Shown here: piece by piece, positions 7,312 through 14,909 of the stretch
How the letters are laid out: each line of letters starts with the position of its first letter
Position numbering within the stretch: position 1 is the stretch's first letter
DNA from: Thiohalomonas sp963783235
GTDB lineage: Bacteria > Pseudomonadota > Gammaproteobacteria > Thiohalomonadales > Thiohalomonadaceae
DNA length: 64,000 nucleotides
Direction: 5' to 3'
Assembly: GCA_963783235.1 (NCBI GenBank)
Contig: CAWAMN010000001.1
Span: 62,001 to 126,000, forward strand
Program-made: the position numbers and the translations under genes
Notes under the pieces: generated by a model
Told to the model about the DNA's origin: nothing
Seen by the model: only the letters and a program-made list of their open reading frames with translations
Databases searched by the model: none

Positions 7312-7345
7312 AAAAAGCCCGCGCTTTGGCGCGGGCTTTTTTTTT
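7312..7345 (+). terminator. Rho-independent terminator after tRNA-Arg fragment
   Basis: GCCCGCGC (7317-7324) pairs with GCGCGGGC (7329-7336) around a TTTG loop, preceded by A5 and followed by T9. It is the original terminator of the interrupted tRNA-Arg gene. The following 7346-7607 holds no gene I can support. Confidence 0.85.
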
Positions 7346-7607
7346 ACTCCCCTCTTTGGCATCATCCGGAGTTCGAGTGCGGGCATGATCACCCGGCTCA
7401 GATAACGTCGTTCGGAAAGAAGCTTTCACAGGGGCGCGGTTGGCAACTTAGCTAGCCGAGGATTCGCCCCTTGTCCGGTCCACGACCCCTCGAATCGGCG
7501 GGTGACGGGCTGCGCGTATATCTTTATGACGTCGGGAGCGCTTCTGCTTGCGTTGAGCAACGGTTTTTCGAGTGCGCTCGCTGGCCGGTTTTTCAAAAGG
7601 AGCGGGG

Positions 7608-9170
7608 ATGGGAAATCGCAGTTTCTCGGCGAGAATGCCGTCAGGATACGGGTTCGGCCTTGGGGTTTGGCCCGTTTTGTTGTTGGGCGGCCTGCTAGGT
7701 CTGACTGTTCTCTACAACTTTTTGCTATTCCATACCCTGGTCGAGCTCTTCGCCGTTTTGGTCGCCATTCTGGTGGCGGTGGTCGGTTGGCAGACCTATC
7801 CCTTCTCACGCAATGACTTCCTGATGTTTCTGGCAGTGGGGTACTTCTGGATCGGAGTGCTGGATCTGCTGCATACGCTTACCTACAAAGGGATTGGAAT
7901 CGTCGAGGGTGATGCCGCCAATATGGCGACCCAATTTTGGGTTGCGACTCGATACCTGGAAGCCTTCGTCCTGCTCGCCGCTCCGGTATTCGCCGTTCGA
8001 CGACTGCATCGGGGGTTGGTTTTCTCCGCCCTAGGGGCGATAGCCGTCGTCATTTCCGTGCTGATTTTCGCAGGGCTCTTCCCCAATGCGTTCGTTACCG
8101 GCGAGGGGTTGACCACGTTCAAGATCCTGAGCGAATACCTCATCATCGGCCTGCTGTTCCTTGCGCTTTGGCACCTTTGGGAGCGACGTGAGCAGCTGGA
8201 TCGGCGCGTCTTCGTCTTATTGGCGGCCGCAATCAGTCTTACCATACTCTCCGAGTTCCTGTTTACGCTTTACGAAAGCGTCTATGGCCTCGAAAACTTA
8301 CTGGGCCACATCGCCAAGCTCCTCTCTTACTGGCTGGTGTTCGTCTCTGTTGTCGAGACCTCGCTCAACCAGCCGTTTCGTCTATTGGCCCGCGGGGCGA
8401 CCACTTACGATGCGATCCCCGACCCGATCCTGGTGATCGATCACGATGCGATCATTCGCCAGGCCAATCGGGCGGCGCGGGTGCAGGCCGGGGAGACCGA
8501 CCCCGCCGGGCAATCCGCCCACCGGCTCTTTCACCCCAGGGAATGGAGCGAACAGGAGTGCCCCCTTTGCCGGCGTATTCGCGGGGAGGTCACCGAACCG
8601 GTCACTTTCGAGATCCCCTTCGAAGATGCCGGCGTCTGGCAACAGGTCACGATCTCACCGTTCGGGGCCCCGGGTACTTCACAATCCGGGGTCGTTCACG
8701 TCAGCTACGACCTCACCAGCCGGAAAAAGGCTGAAGAGGCACTGCAAACGCGTAATGTAGAGTTGAACTCGATTCTCGGCTCGGTCGGGGATGGCATTTT
8801 CGGCGTCGATAGCGAGGGCCGGGCCGTTTTCGCCAACCCGGCACTGGAGCGGCTGACGGGATGGCGTGCCGAGGATTTTATCGGCAGGGATACGCACTCA
8901 ACGCTACACCAGAAACCGGAGGGCCCGGAAGCGCATCCCCGCGAAGATTGCCGCGTCATGCAAACACTGCGGGACGGAAGTACCCGTCATTCGGATGATG
9001 ATGTTTTCTATCGTCGCGACGGTGCAGCTTTCCCGGTTTCCTTCACCAGTGCACCCTTACGGGGAAGTGACGGCGCCCTCCGGGGGCGGTGGTCGTCTTT
9101 CGGGACATTACCGAGCGAAAACACAACCTGCAGGCCATCGCGGCATCAGAGCAGCGCTATCGGGCGCTGA
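7608..9170 (+). CDS. MASE3-PAS sensor histidine kinase, N-terminal part (frameshifted)
   Basis: About 520 residues in frame. Residues 10-260 carry seven or eight membrane helices with the MASE3 sensory pattern (YFWIGVLDLLHTLTYKG). Two PAS domains follow, one with CPLCRR cysteines and one at NVELNSILGSVGDGIFGVD. At 9082-9086 there is a run of five G; one more G would continue into the frame of the next feature (LRGAVVVFRDITERK). The last 28 codons here are therefore out of frame. The start at 7608 is chosen because AAAAGGAG lies 6 bases upstream. It begins a probable operon with two response regulators. Either the gene is broken or a base was lost in sequencing. Confidence 0.8.
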   Translation: MGNRSFSARMPSGYGFGLGVWPVLLLGGLLGLTVLYNFLLFHTLVELFAVLVAILVAVVGWQTYPFSRNDFLMFLAVGYFWIGVLDLLHTLTYKGIGIVEGDAANMATQFWVATRYLEAFVLLAAPVFAVRRLHRGLVFSALGAIAVVISVLIFAGLFPNAFVTGEGLTTFKILSEYLIIGLLFLALWHLWERREQLDRRVFVLLAAAISLTILSEFLFTLYESVYGLENLLGHIAKLLSYWLVFVSVVETSLNQPFRLLARGATTYDAIPDPILVIDHDAIIRQANRAARVQAGETDPAGQSAHRLFHPREWSEQECPLCRRIRGEVTEPVTFEIPFEDAGVWQQVTISPFGAPGTSQSGVVHVSYDLTSRKKAEEALQTRNVELNSILGSVGDGIFGVDSEGRAVFANPALERLTGWRAEDFIGRDTHSTLHQKPEGPEAHPREDCRVMQTLRDGSTRHSDDDVFYRRDGAAFPVSFTSAPLRGSDGALRGRWSSFGTLPSENTTCRPSRHQSSAIGR

Positions 9171-10273
9171 TGGAAAACGCCAGCGACGCTATTGCCGTGG
9201 TGGGTACCCACGATCGCTTTGTCGATGCGAACCGCCGCGCAGAGGCCCTCTTCGGCCGCTCGCTCGATCAATTGCGGGAGCTGACCCCCCGGGACATCCA
9301 TCCTCATGAGGACGAGGCAGTGCTGGCGCGGGCATTCCGGGATATGGAGGAGTACGGCCATTCCCTGTTCGAACACCGTATCTTGCGCCCGGACGGAACC
9401 CTCATTCCGGTGGAGGTCGCGGGGACGCGCATTCGTTATGGCGGGGATACCCTATTCATGGGGACATTCCGCGATATCTCCGAACGCAAGCGCATTGAGG
9501 AGGAGCGGCAGCGCTATGGTCAACAGCTCGAATCGACGGTCGCGGAGCGGACCCGGGAACTGCAGGAGGTGAATCGTGAAATGGAAGCCTTCAGCTACTC
9601 CGTCTCTCACGACCTGCGGGCACCGCTGCGGGCCGTGAACGGCTTCGGGCAGGCATTGATCGAGGATTTTGGTGATCAGCTTGATGAGGAGGCGAGGGGA
9701 TATATCGAGCGGATGCGCAATGCATCGACCCGCATGGGCCAGATGATTGATGGTCTGCTTGACCTCTCTCGGGTGACACGCCGGGAAATCAATCCCGAAG
9801 TGGTAGACTGCAGTGCGTTGGCAACGGAGTTGGCCGAACTGGTCGCTGGAAGCGACCCGGAACGGCGCGTTGAGTGGCGCATTCAGCGGGGCATGATTGC
9901 TCGTGCCGATCCCACCCTGTTGCGGATCCTGATGCAGAACCTGTTTCAGAATGCATGGAAATTTACGGTGGAACGCGATCCCGCGATTATCGAAGTCGGC
10001 CGGATTGATAGCGAAGAGGGGACCGCCTTTTTTGTGCGCGATAATGGCATCGGCTTTGAACCTGAGGATGCCCGCACCCTTTATCAGCCCTTTCAACGAC
10101 TCCACCGGGGTGATCGCTACGAAGGCAGCGGTATCGGGCTGGCAACGGTGCAGCGGATAGTCCACCGTCACTCTGGCCGGATTTGGGCGGAGGGAAAACC
10201 CGGAGAGGGAGCTGCTTTCTACTTCACTTTGCCCGATGAGAATGAAAGCATTGAAAAATCGTCTAACCTATAA
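9089..10273 (+). CDS. Sensor histidine kinase, C-terminal part (PAS-HisKA-HATPase)
   Basis: This frame continues the MASE3 protein after the G-run. It opens with the end of a PAS-associated segment (VVFRDITERK), then a PAS domain (EQRYRALMENASDAIAVVG), a coiled-coil (ERTRELQEVNREMEAF), the HisKA box FSYSVSHDLRAPLRAVNGF with the phospho-accepting His, and a catalytic ATPase domain with N-box NLFQNAWKF, G1 DNGIGFE and G2 GSGIGLATV. It resembles bacteriophytochrome-type kinases that pair with small CheY-like regulators such as the two that follow. ATP-dependent autophosphorylation and transfer to a receiver is the family reaction. Whether a full kinase is made depends on the frameshift. Confidence 0.85.
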   Translation: MVVFRDITERKHNLQAIAASEQRYRALMENASDAIAVVGTHDRFVDANRRAEALFGRSLDQLRELTPRDIHPHEDEAVLARAFRDMEEYGHSLFEHRILRPDGTLIPVEVAGTRIRYGGDTLFMGTFRDISERKRIEEERQRYGQQLESTVAERTRELQEVNREMEAFSYSVSHDLRAPLRAVNGFGQALIEDFGDQLDEEARGYIERMRNASTRMGQMIDGLLDLSRVTRREINPEVVDCSALATELAELVAGSDPERRVEWRIQRGMIARADPTLLRILMQNLFQNAWKFTVERDPAIIEVGRIDSEEGTAFFVRDNGIGFEPEDARTLYQPFQRLHRGDRYEGSGIGLATVQRIVHRHSGRIWAEGKPGEGAAFYFTLPDENESIEKSSNL

Positions 10274-10274
10274 C

Positions 10275-10343
10275 AGGAGTTTTCGGATTGTGATCAGCCC
10301 CAGCGTCGCAATATTAGCCGACGTCTTCGGTCCGAAAACTCCT
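10275..10343. promoter_or_regulatory. 13-bp perfect inverted repeat between kinase and regulator
   Basis: AGGAGTTTTCGGA (10275-10287) is the exact complement of TCCGAAAACTCCT (10331-10343), separated by 43 bases. It starts just after the kinase stop codon and ends 21 bp before the next start. It could form an mRNA stem that tunes expression between the two genes, or bind a dimeric regulator. Confidence 0.5.
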
Positions 10344-10364
10344 CGATCGAAAGGAGCAGAATAA

Positions 10365-10793
10365 ATGGAGAACGCCTCGATCCTGTTGGTCGAAGATGAT
10401 CCTAATGATGAAGAGCTTATTTTGCGCACCTTGCGCACGCGCGGGCTGCAGGACAAGGTATTCGTGGCCCACAACGGTCGCGAGGCACTGGATCACCTGT
10501 TCGATTTGGAACGGCCGCCGCGGTTGATTCTGCTCGATCTGAAATTGCCCAAAATGGGCGGGTTGGAGGTGCTACAAGCACTCCGCGTCGATAATCGAAC
10601 CCGCCTCACTCCTGTGGTGGTTTTCACGTCGTCCATCGAGCAGACGGACGTGACGACCAGCTATGATTTGGGGGCAAACAGTTATGTGCGCAAACCGGTC
10701 GATTACAAAGAATTTTCCGAAGCGCTTAAACAGGTCATCGACTACTGGTTGGGACTAAATATGCCCTCTCCGAAGCGCCAGGACCGACACTAA
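10365..10793 (+). CDS. Single-domain response regulator (Rcp1/CheY-like)
   Basis: A 142-residue receiver domain without an output domain. LLVEDDPNDEELI gives the acidic pocket, LILLDLKLPKMGG the phosphorylated Asp, VFTSS the conserved Thr/Ser and YVRKPVDY the Lys. The DPNDEEL and KP-VDY patterns are those of the Rcp1-type regulators that pair with phytochrome-like kinases. GAAAGGAGCAG precedes the ATG. It probably accepts phosphate from the upstream kinase. Confidence 0.88.
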   Translation: MENASILLVEDDPNDEELILRTLRTRGLQDKVFVAHNGREALDHLFDLERPPRLILLDLKLPKMGGLEVLQALRVDNRTRLTPVVVFTSSIEQTDVTTSYDLGANSYVRKPVDYKEFSEALKQVIDYWLGLNMPSPKRQDRH

Positions 10794-10803
10794 GGGCGTA
10801 CCT

Positions 10804-11223
10804 ATGCCGATGAACAAGCCTCCCATTCTGCTGGTCGAGGATGACGAAGTTGACGTCATGATGGTGCAGCGCGCGTTCAAGAAGCACGGCATCGACAATC
10901 CGTTGCATGTGGCCGAGTCGGGCGACAAGGCCCTGGCCATGCTACGCGGTCAGGATGGGCCAAAGCTGGTTCCCAAGCTGATCCTGCTCGACCTCAATAT
11001 GCCGCGAATGAACGGAATCACTTTCCTGAAAGAACTCAGGGCCGATCCCGAATTGAAGGCCTTGCCGGCCGTCGCATTGACCTCTTCGAGCCAGCCCTCG
11101 GACAAAGCCACTGCGTTCGAGTACAACGTCGCGGGCTATTTCATCAAGCCCGTCTCCTACGAGGCCCTGGTGGAACTTTTCGGTAGCATCGGACGTTACT
11201 GGCAATTAAGCGAATACGTTTAG
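10804..11223 (+). CDS. Single-domain response regulator (Rcp1/CheY-like)
   Basis: A 139-residue receiver domain, similar in layout to its upstream neighbour: LLVEDDEVDVMMV acidic pocket, LILLDLNMPRMNG phospho-Asp, LTSSSQ switch Ser/Thr and YFIKPVSYE with the conserved Lys. It begins 11 bp after the previous stop, so it is translated from the same message. Two tandem regulators of one subfamily behind one kinase suggest a branched phosphorelay. Confidence 0.88.
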   Translation: MPMNKPPILLVEDDEVDVMMVQRAFKKHGIDNPLHVAESGDKALAMLRGQDGPKLVPKLILLDLNMPRMNGITFLKELRADPELKALPAVALTSSSQPSDKATAFEYNVAGYFIKPVSYEALVELFGSIGRYWQLSEYV

Positions 11224-11498
11224 TGCCCATCCGACTATGGTGTAGGTAGTGAGCGGATTTTTGGTTCTATTTGCGTCCGGTTATGGGTCGCTACCGGGTT
11301 TGCGAGCCGGGGTAGGGCTTCGGTTTTGGACGAAGCGTCCGGCGCGAAACGCGTACCCGGGATAAACGGAAGGCAAGGAGGCTTTCCGGGCTCACTGTGG
11401 GACGTCGGAGCCAATCCAGGGACGTTCAAGTAGGGCGGGCTCGACTGGATTGGACTGCGGCGAGGCAAAAACGTACAAAGCAGAGGGATCGCGACGGC
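11224..11498 (+). other. 275-bp gene-free leader with stem-loops
   Basis: No gene seen. CCAATCCAG (11411-11419) pairs exactly with CTGGATTGG (11445-11453), and the nearby CGGAA...TTCCG also pairs. The next gene starts at 11499, so the region is a structured 5' leader or simply a promoter. It was checked by eye for a c-di-GMP (GEMM) riboswitch because PilZ and GGDEF genes follow, but the conserved GEMM core was not found. Confidence 0.35.
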
Positions 11499-12116
11499 AT
11501 GGAAGCCGATACCGAACCTTCCACCCTATTGATTGTGGATGACGATGCGGTCGATCGTGAAGCGATAAGGCGGGAGCTGGAAATAGCGGCCCCGGGTCAC
11601 TTCATCGAGCAGACAGGCGAATCCGAGGCGGCTCTGGATAAACTCCGGCGGCGCGAATACCTGGCGGCCTTCGTCGACCATCGTTTGCCTGGACGCTCCG
11701 GCCTGGAGCTTCTCCAGGTGGCGCGTAGGGAGGGACTGACGACCCCGGTCATCATCCTTACCGGTTATGGCGACGAGTTGTTGGCCGTTGAGGCGCTCAA
11801 GGCCGGAGCGGCCGATTATCTCCCAAAATCCCGTTTGGCAGCGGACCGAATCCGACTCTGTCTCGAAAGTGCGAAGGCCCTGTTGCGGGGGCGCGTTCGA
11901 CCGTGTCGACTCGATCGCCTGACAGGCCGCGAGCGCGAAGTCATGAACCTGCTGGTCGCGGGCAAATCCAACAAGCAAGTGGCGTCCGAGCTGGGGATCA
12001 GCCGACGCACGGTGGAAAGCCATCGAGCTCATATCATGGAAAAACTCGAGGCCGGCTCACTCGCTGAATTGGTCCGTTGCGTGCTTCAGGCCGGACCACC
12101 GGGACCGCCTCCGTAA
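11499..12116 (+). CDS. FixJ/NarL-type response regulator with LuxR HTH
   Basis: A 205-residue transcription factor. Residues 8-125 are a receiver domain (LLIVDDDAVDREAI acidic pocket, AAFVDHRLPGRSG phospho-Asp, ILTGYG switch Thr, DYLPKS Lys). Residues 140-200 are a LuxR-type helix-turn-helix (LTGREREVMNLLVAGKSNKQ then ISRRTVESHRAHIMEKL). The start is the ATG at 11499; a longer open frame to 11397 has no receiver sequence. Its receiver is very like the one in the GGDEF protein at 12625, so both may answer to one kinase. Confidence 0.88.
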   Translation: MEADTEPSTLLIVDDDAVDREAIRRELEIAAPGHFIEQTGESEAALDKLRRREYLAAFVDHRLPGRSGLELLQVARREGLTTPVIILTGYGDELLAVEALKAGAADYLPKSRLAADRIRLCLESAKALLRGRVRPCRLDRLTGREREVMNLLVAGKSNKQVASELGISRRTVESHRAHIMEKLEAGSLAELVRCVLQAGPPGPPP

Positions 12117-12183
12117 TGATACGGATTTCCACCGACGCTCCGAGAGGTTGAAATAAGCCTCTCCAACGACGAGGGGCGGGGCG

Positions 12184-12531
12184 ATGGAACATCGTAGAGA
12201 GAGACGCAAGCGCGTCGAAATGCACGCTGTGGTCCGGTACGAACGGTTGGGGCTGGTCAGTGGGCGGGTTCGTAACATTGGCGCGGGCGGAATGGGCCTT
12301 GAGGCCGGTCCGATCAGGATTCCCCGCGACGCCCCGGTCGAAGTCCATTTCCGCTTCCCCGGCGAACACCGAACCGGGTACGCGCTGGCCGCCTCGGTTG
12401 CCTGGAGCGCTCACGGGGAAATGGGGCTGGTATTCCGGGACCCGGCTCCGGCGATCAAGCAGCGACTCTATGCGGAGCTCTACGGAACGCCGCTCGCCAA
12501 TCCCGGTTTTCGGAAACGCTTCCACGGTTAG
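12184..12531 (+). CDS. PilZ domain protein (c-di-GMP receptor)
   Basis: A 115-residue single PilZ domain. The c-di-GMP binding RxxxR motif is RRERRKRVE near residue 4-12, and the second motif (D/N-x-S-x-x-G) appears as NIGAGGMGL around residue 36, with Ala for Ser. GAGGGGCGGGG lies just before the ATG. It stands 94 bp upstream of a GGDEF gene, so receptor and second-messenger synthase are neighbours. Target process unknown; in this family motility, adhesion or polysaccharide export. Confidence 0.8.
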   Translation: MEHRRERRKRVEMHAVVRYERLGLVSGRVRNIGAGGMGLEAGPIRIPRDAPVEVHFRFPGEHRTGYALAASVAWSAHGEMGLVFRDPAPAIKQRLYAELYGTPLANPGFRKRFHG

Positions 12532-12624
12532 CCCTTTAAAATCCGCGCGAAGGGGCTAAGTTTAAGGTGCAAGGAAGCTGTTCTGTCGGAAAAACCGGAC
12601 TCCAGGGAGAGGAGAACCCCGAAC

Positions 12625-13983
12625 ATGAGCGAGCAGGCCCTCACCGCGCTTGTGGTCGATGATGATGAGTGTGACCGCATCGCCATGCGCCGTGCGCTCG
12701 CCCAGATCGCACCGGGTATGGAAGTACACGATGTCGGTTCGAAAAAGGGGGCCCTGGCACTTCTTTCCGAACACCCTTTCAACTGCGCCTTCCTCGATTA
12801 TCGTCTTCCCGACGGCGACGGGCTCAGCTTGCTGCAGACGGCCCTCGAATCGGGCGTCACCACGCCGCTGGTCATGCTCACCGGCCTTGGGGACGAAGCG
12901 CTGGCGGTGGAGGCCCTGCAAAGCGGCGCGGTGGACTATCTCTCCAAATCGGAGCTCACCTCGGAACGGCTGCGGCGCTGCCTCGGCCGGGTCGCTGCGG
13001 GCAAGGCAGGATTGGCACCAATCCGTCGGAAAGGGCGGGAGAGCCCGCTTCGTTATCTGACCCGTGCCATCGATAACGCCGCTGAAAGCATGATGGTTAC
13101 CGACTCGAAAGGGCGCATCGAGTACGTGAATTCCGCGTTCACCGAGTTGACCGGTTATGAGCCGGAGGAGGTTCTCGGGCAGACACCGCAGATGCTGAAA
13201 AGCAGGGACACTCCGTCGGAAACCCATGCGGCACTCTGGCAGGCGATCACCTCGGGACGGGTCTGGCGGGGCGAGCTGACCAATCGCCGCAAGGATGGTA
13301 CAAACCTGGCAAATGCCTTGACGGTTTCCCCGGTTTTCGACGAGCAGCGGCAAATCGAGGGATTCATCGCAATTCACCGTGATATCAGCGCGGACAAAGA
13401 CCTCGCCGCGCGCATGGCACGGCTGGCCAATACCGATGGGCTGACGGGGCTTTATAACCGTCGCCACCTGATGGAGCGCATGGAGCAGGAACTCGCCCGG
13501 GCTCGCCGCTATTCACGGCCGCTCTGCCTGATGCTTGTCGACCTGGACCATTTCAAGCGAGTGAATGACCGCTTCGGACACCTGGTCGGCGATGAAGTCC
13601 TGGCCGGCAGTGCGCAAGTCATCAGAGAGGTTTCCCGAGCTTCGGACCTGGTAGGCCGTTACGGCGGGGAGGAATTCGTCGTGGTGCTGCCCGAGACGGC
13701 CGTGGAGAAGGCCGAACCCGTGGCTGAACGGCTCTGTCGCCGGTTGGCCGGGAAGCGATTCAATGCGCGAGCAGACGAGGTCGAATTGGCAGTGACCTGC
13801 AGCATAGGCCTGGCAGAGTTCAGTGCCGAGGGGGACACCGACTCGCTGATCGGCGCCGCCGACGCGGCGCTTTATGCCGCCAAAGCGGCGGGAAGGGATC
13901 GGGTGGAAGTGGCCGGAAAAGCTACTCCAGCCGAACCGCAAAAACCTCTTCCAGGGACGTCGTACCGTTCCTCGCCAACATGA
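12625..13983 (+). CDS. Response regulator-PAS-GGDEF diguanylate cyclase
   Basis: A 452-residue protein that should make c-di-GMP from two GTP. Residues 5-125 are a receiver domain (VVDDDECDRI, AFLDYRLPDGDG phospho-Asp, MLTGLG, DYLSKS). Residues 145-265 are a PAS domain with PAC (TDSKGRIEYVNSAFTELTGY, then IHRDISADK). Residues 275-440 are a GGDEF domain with the intact active site GRYGGEEF and a product-inhibition RxxD site (RASD) five residues before it. Metal ligand Asp is in LVDLDHFKRVND. No EAL domain. GGGAGAGGAG precedes the start. The 3' end overlaps the converging GspE pseudogene by about 60 bp. Confidence 0.9.
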   Translation: MSEQALTALVVDDDECDRIAMRRALAQIAPGMEVHDVGSKKGALALLSEHPFNCAFLDYRLPDGDGLSLLQTALESGVTTPLVMLTGLGDEALAVEALQSGAVDYLSKSELTSERLRRCLGRVAAGKAGLAPIRRKGRESPLRYLTRAIDNAAESMMVTDSKGRIEYVNSAFTELTGYEPEEVLGQTPQMLKSRDTPSETHAALWQAITSGRVWRGELTNRRKDGTNLANALTVSPVFDEQRQIEGFIAIHRDISADKDLAARMARLANTDGLTGLYNRRHLMERMEQELARARRYSRPLCLMLVDLDHFKRVNDRFGHLVGDEVLAGSAQVIREVSRASDLVGRYGGEEFVVVLPETAVEKAEPVAERLCRRLAGKRFNARADEVELAVTCSIGLAEFSAEGDTDSLIGAADAALYAAKAAGRDRVEVAGKATPAEPQKPLPGTSYRSSPT

Positions 13984-14750
13984 GGGCGTTCTGGGTCAGC
14001 GTCGTCATTCCGAAGTCGATCGCCGTTGCCTTGATGTGGGCGGTGGAGAGTCCGTCCGTAACCGAGGCTGCCAGGGCCTCGTTCATCTCGAGTAACTCGA
14101 TGGCGGCGATCCGGCCGTGGTAACCGGTGTGGTGGCAGGCCTGGGGCAAACGCCGTTCGGCGATATTCATCCGCCCCATAATCTTGATTCGGCTCACCAG
14201 CGGCGGCAGCAGCGCCCGGCTGAAGGTCGCGACTTCTGAAGCTTGCCGTCGATACGGCAATAGACGTCAACCTGCTCTTTTGCCGATCGAGCGCATGCCG
14301 GATATCCTCCGCAGCGGCGATAACCGGCTCAATGTTGAGGTTGCTGTTAAAACGCAGCACCTTCACCGCCTTCCAGTCGAGCGGGTTTTCCATGGCCACC
14401 ACCAGATGGTTGCCCTGCTGGGCGAGTGGCAGCATCGTGTAGCGCTGGGCGATACTCGGGGGAAGCAGTGACAATACAGCGGGGTCGACCGGGTAATCGC
14501 CTAAATTGATATAGGGGATGCCGAGCTTACGTGCCAACGCCGCATTGATGTTTTCTCGATTACACAGGCCCATCTCCACGAGAATGTCGCCAAGATGCCG
14601 GCCCGGTTGCCCACGCTGGATCTCCAGCGCGGCGTCCAGATCCTCGGGTTCGATTATTTTCTCACGGACGAGGATCTCGCCCAGACGCTGATCGGTGGGT
14701 GTGACGCCGCGCAAGACCCTCGAAAAGAGCCTCGCGGCTTTCAACGGCAT
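13922..14750 (-). pseudogene. Degraded GspE/PilB-type secretion ATPase
   Basis: Pieces of a type II secretion/type IV pilus ATPase in order but broken. First comes an intact T2SE N-terminal domain (LGEILVREKIIEPEDL ... LGIPYINL ... VVAMENPLDWKAV). In a second frame follows DVYCRIDGKLQ, and in a third frame ALLPPLVSRIKIMGRMNIAERRLPQ joined directly to ACHHTGYHGRIAAIELLEMNEAL. The whole Walker A/Walker B ATPase core between these is missing, and at least two frameshifts are present near 14260-14290. The product cannot be an ATPase. A lone relic: no other gsp or pil genes flank it. Confidence 0.8.
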
Positions 14751-14909
14751 GTTGGGTCATGGGCCCATCCAGCGGCTGACATGTGCGCCCAATTATCGGC
14801 TGATCCGATGTTGATGTGAACCATGGGAAGCCCCTTTTCTGACAGCGATACAGTAGCTCGAATGCGCAGAAGCACCCATGTCCTTCAACCCGAACGACCG
14901 GGTGGGTGC

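Noticed and set aside
7223..7429. Small frames overlapping the tRNA-Arg fragment
   Set aside because: They translate tRNA and terminator sequence.
11224..11498. c-di-GMP (GEMM) riboswitch
   Set aside because: The conserved core and tetraloop receptor of the class were not found on either strand, despite nearby c-di-GMP genes.
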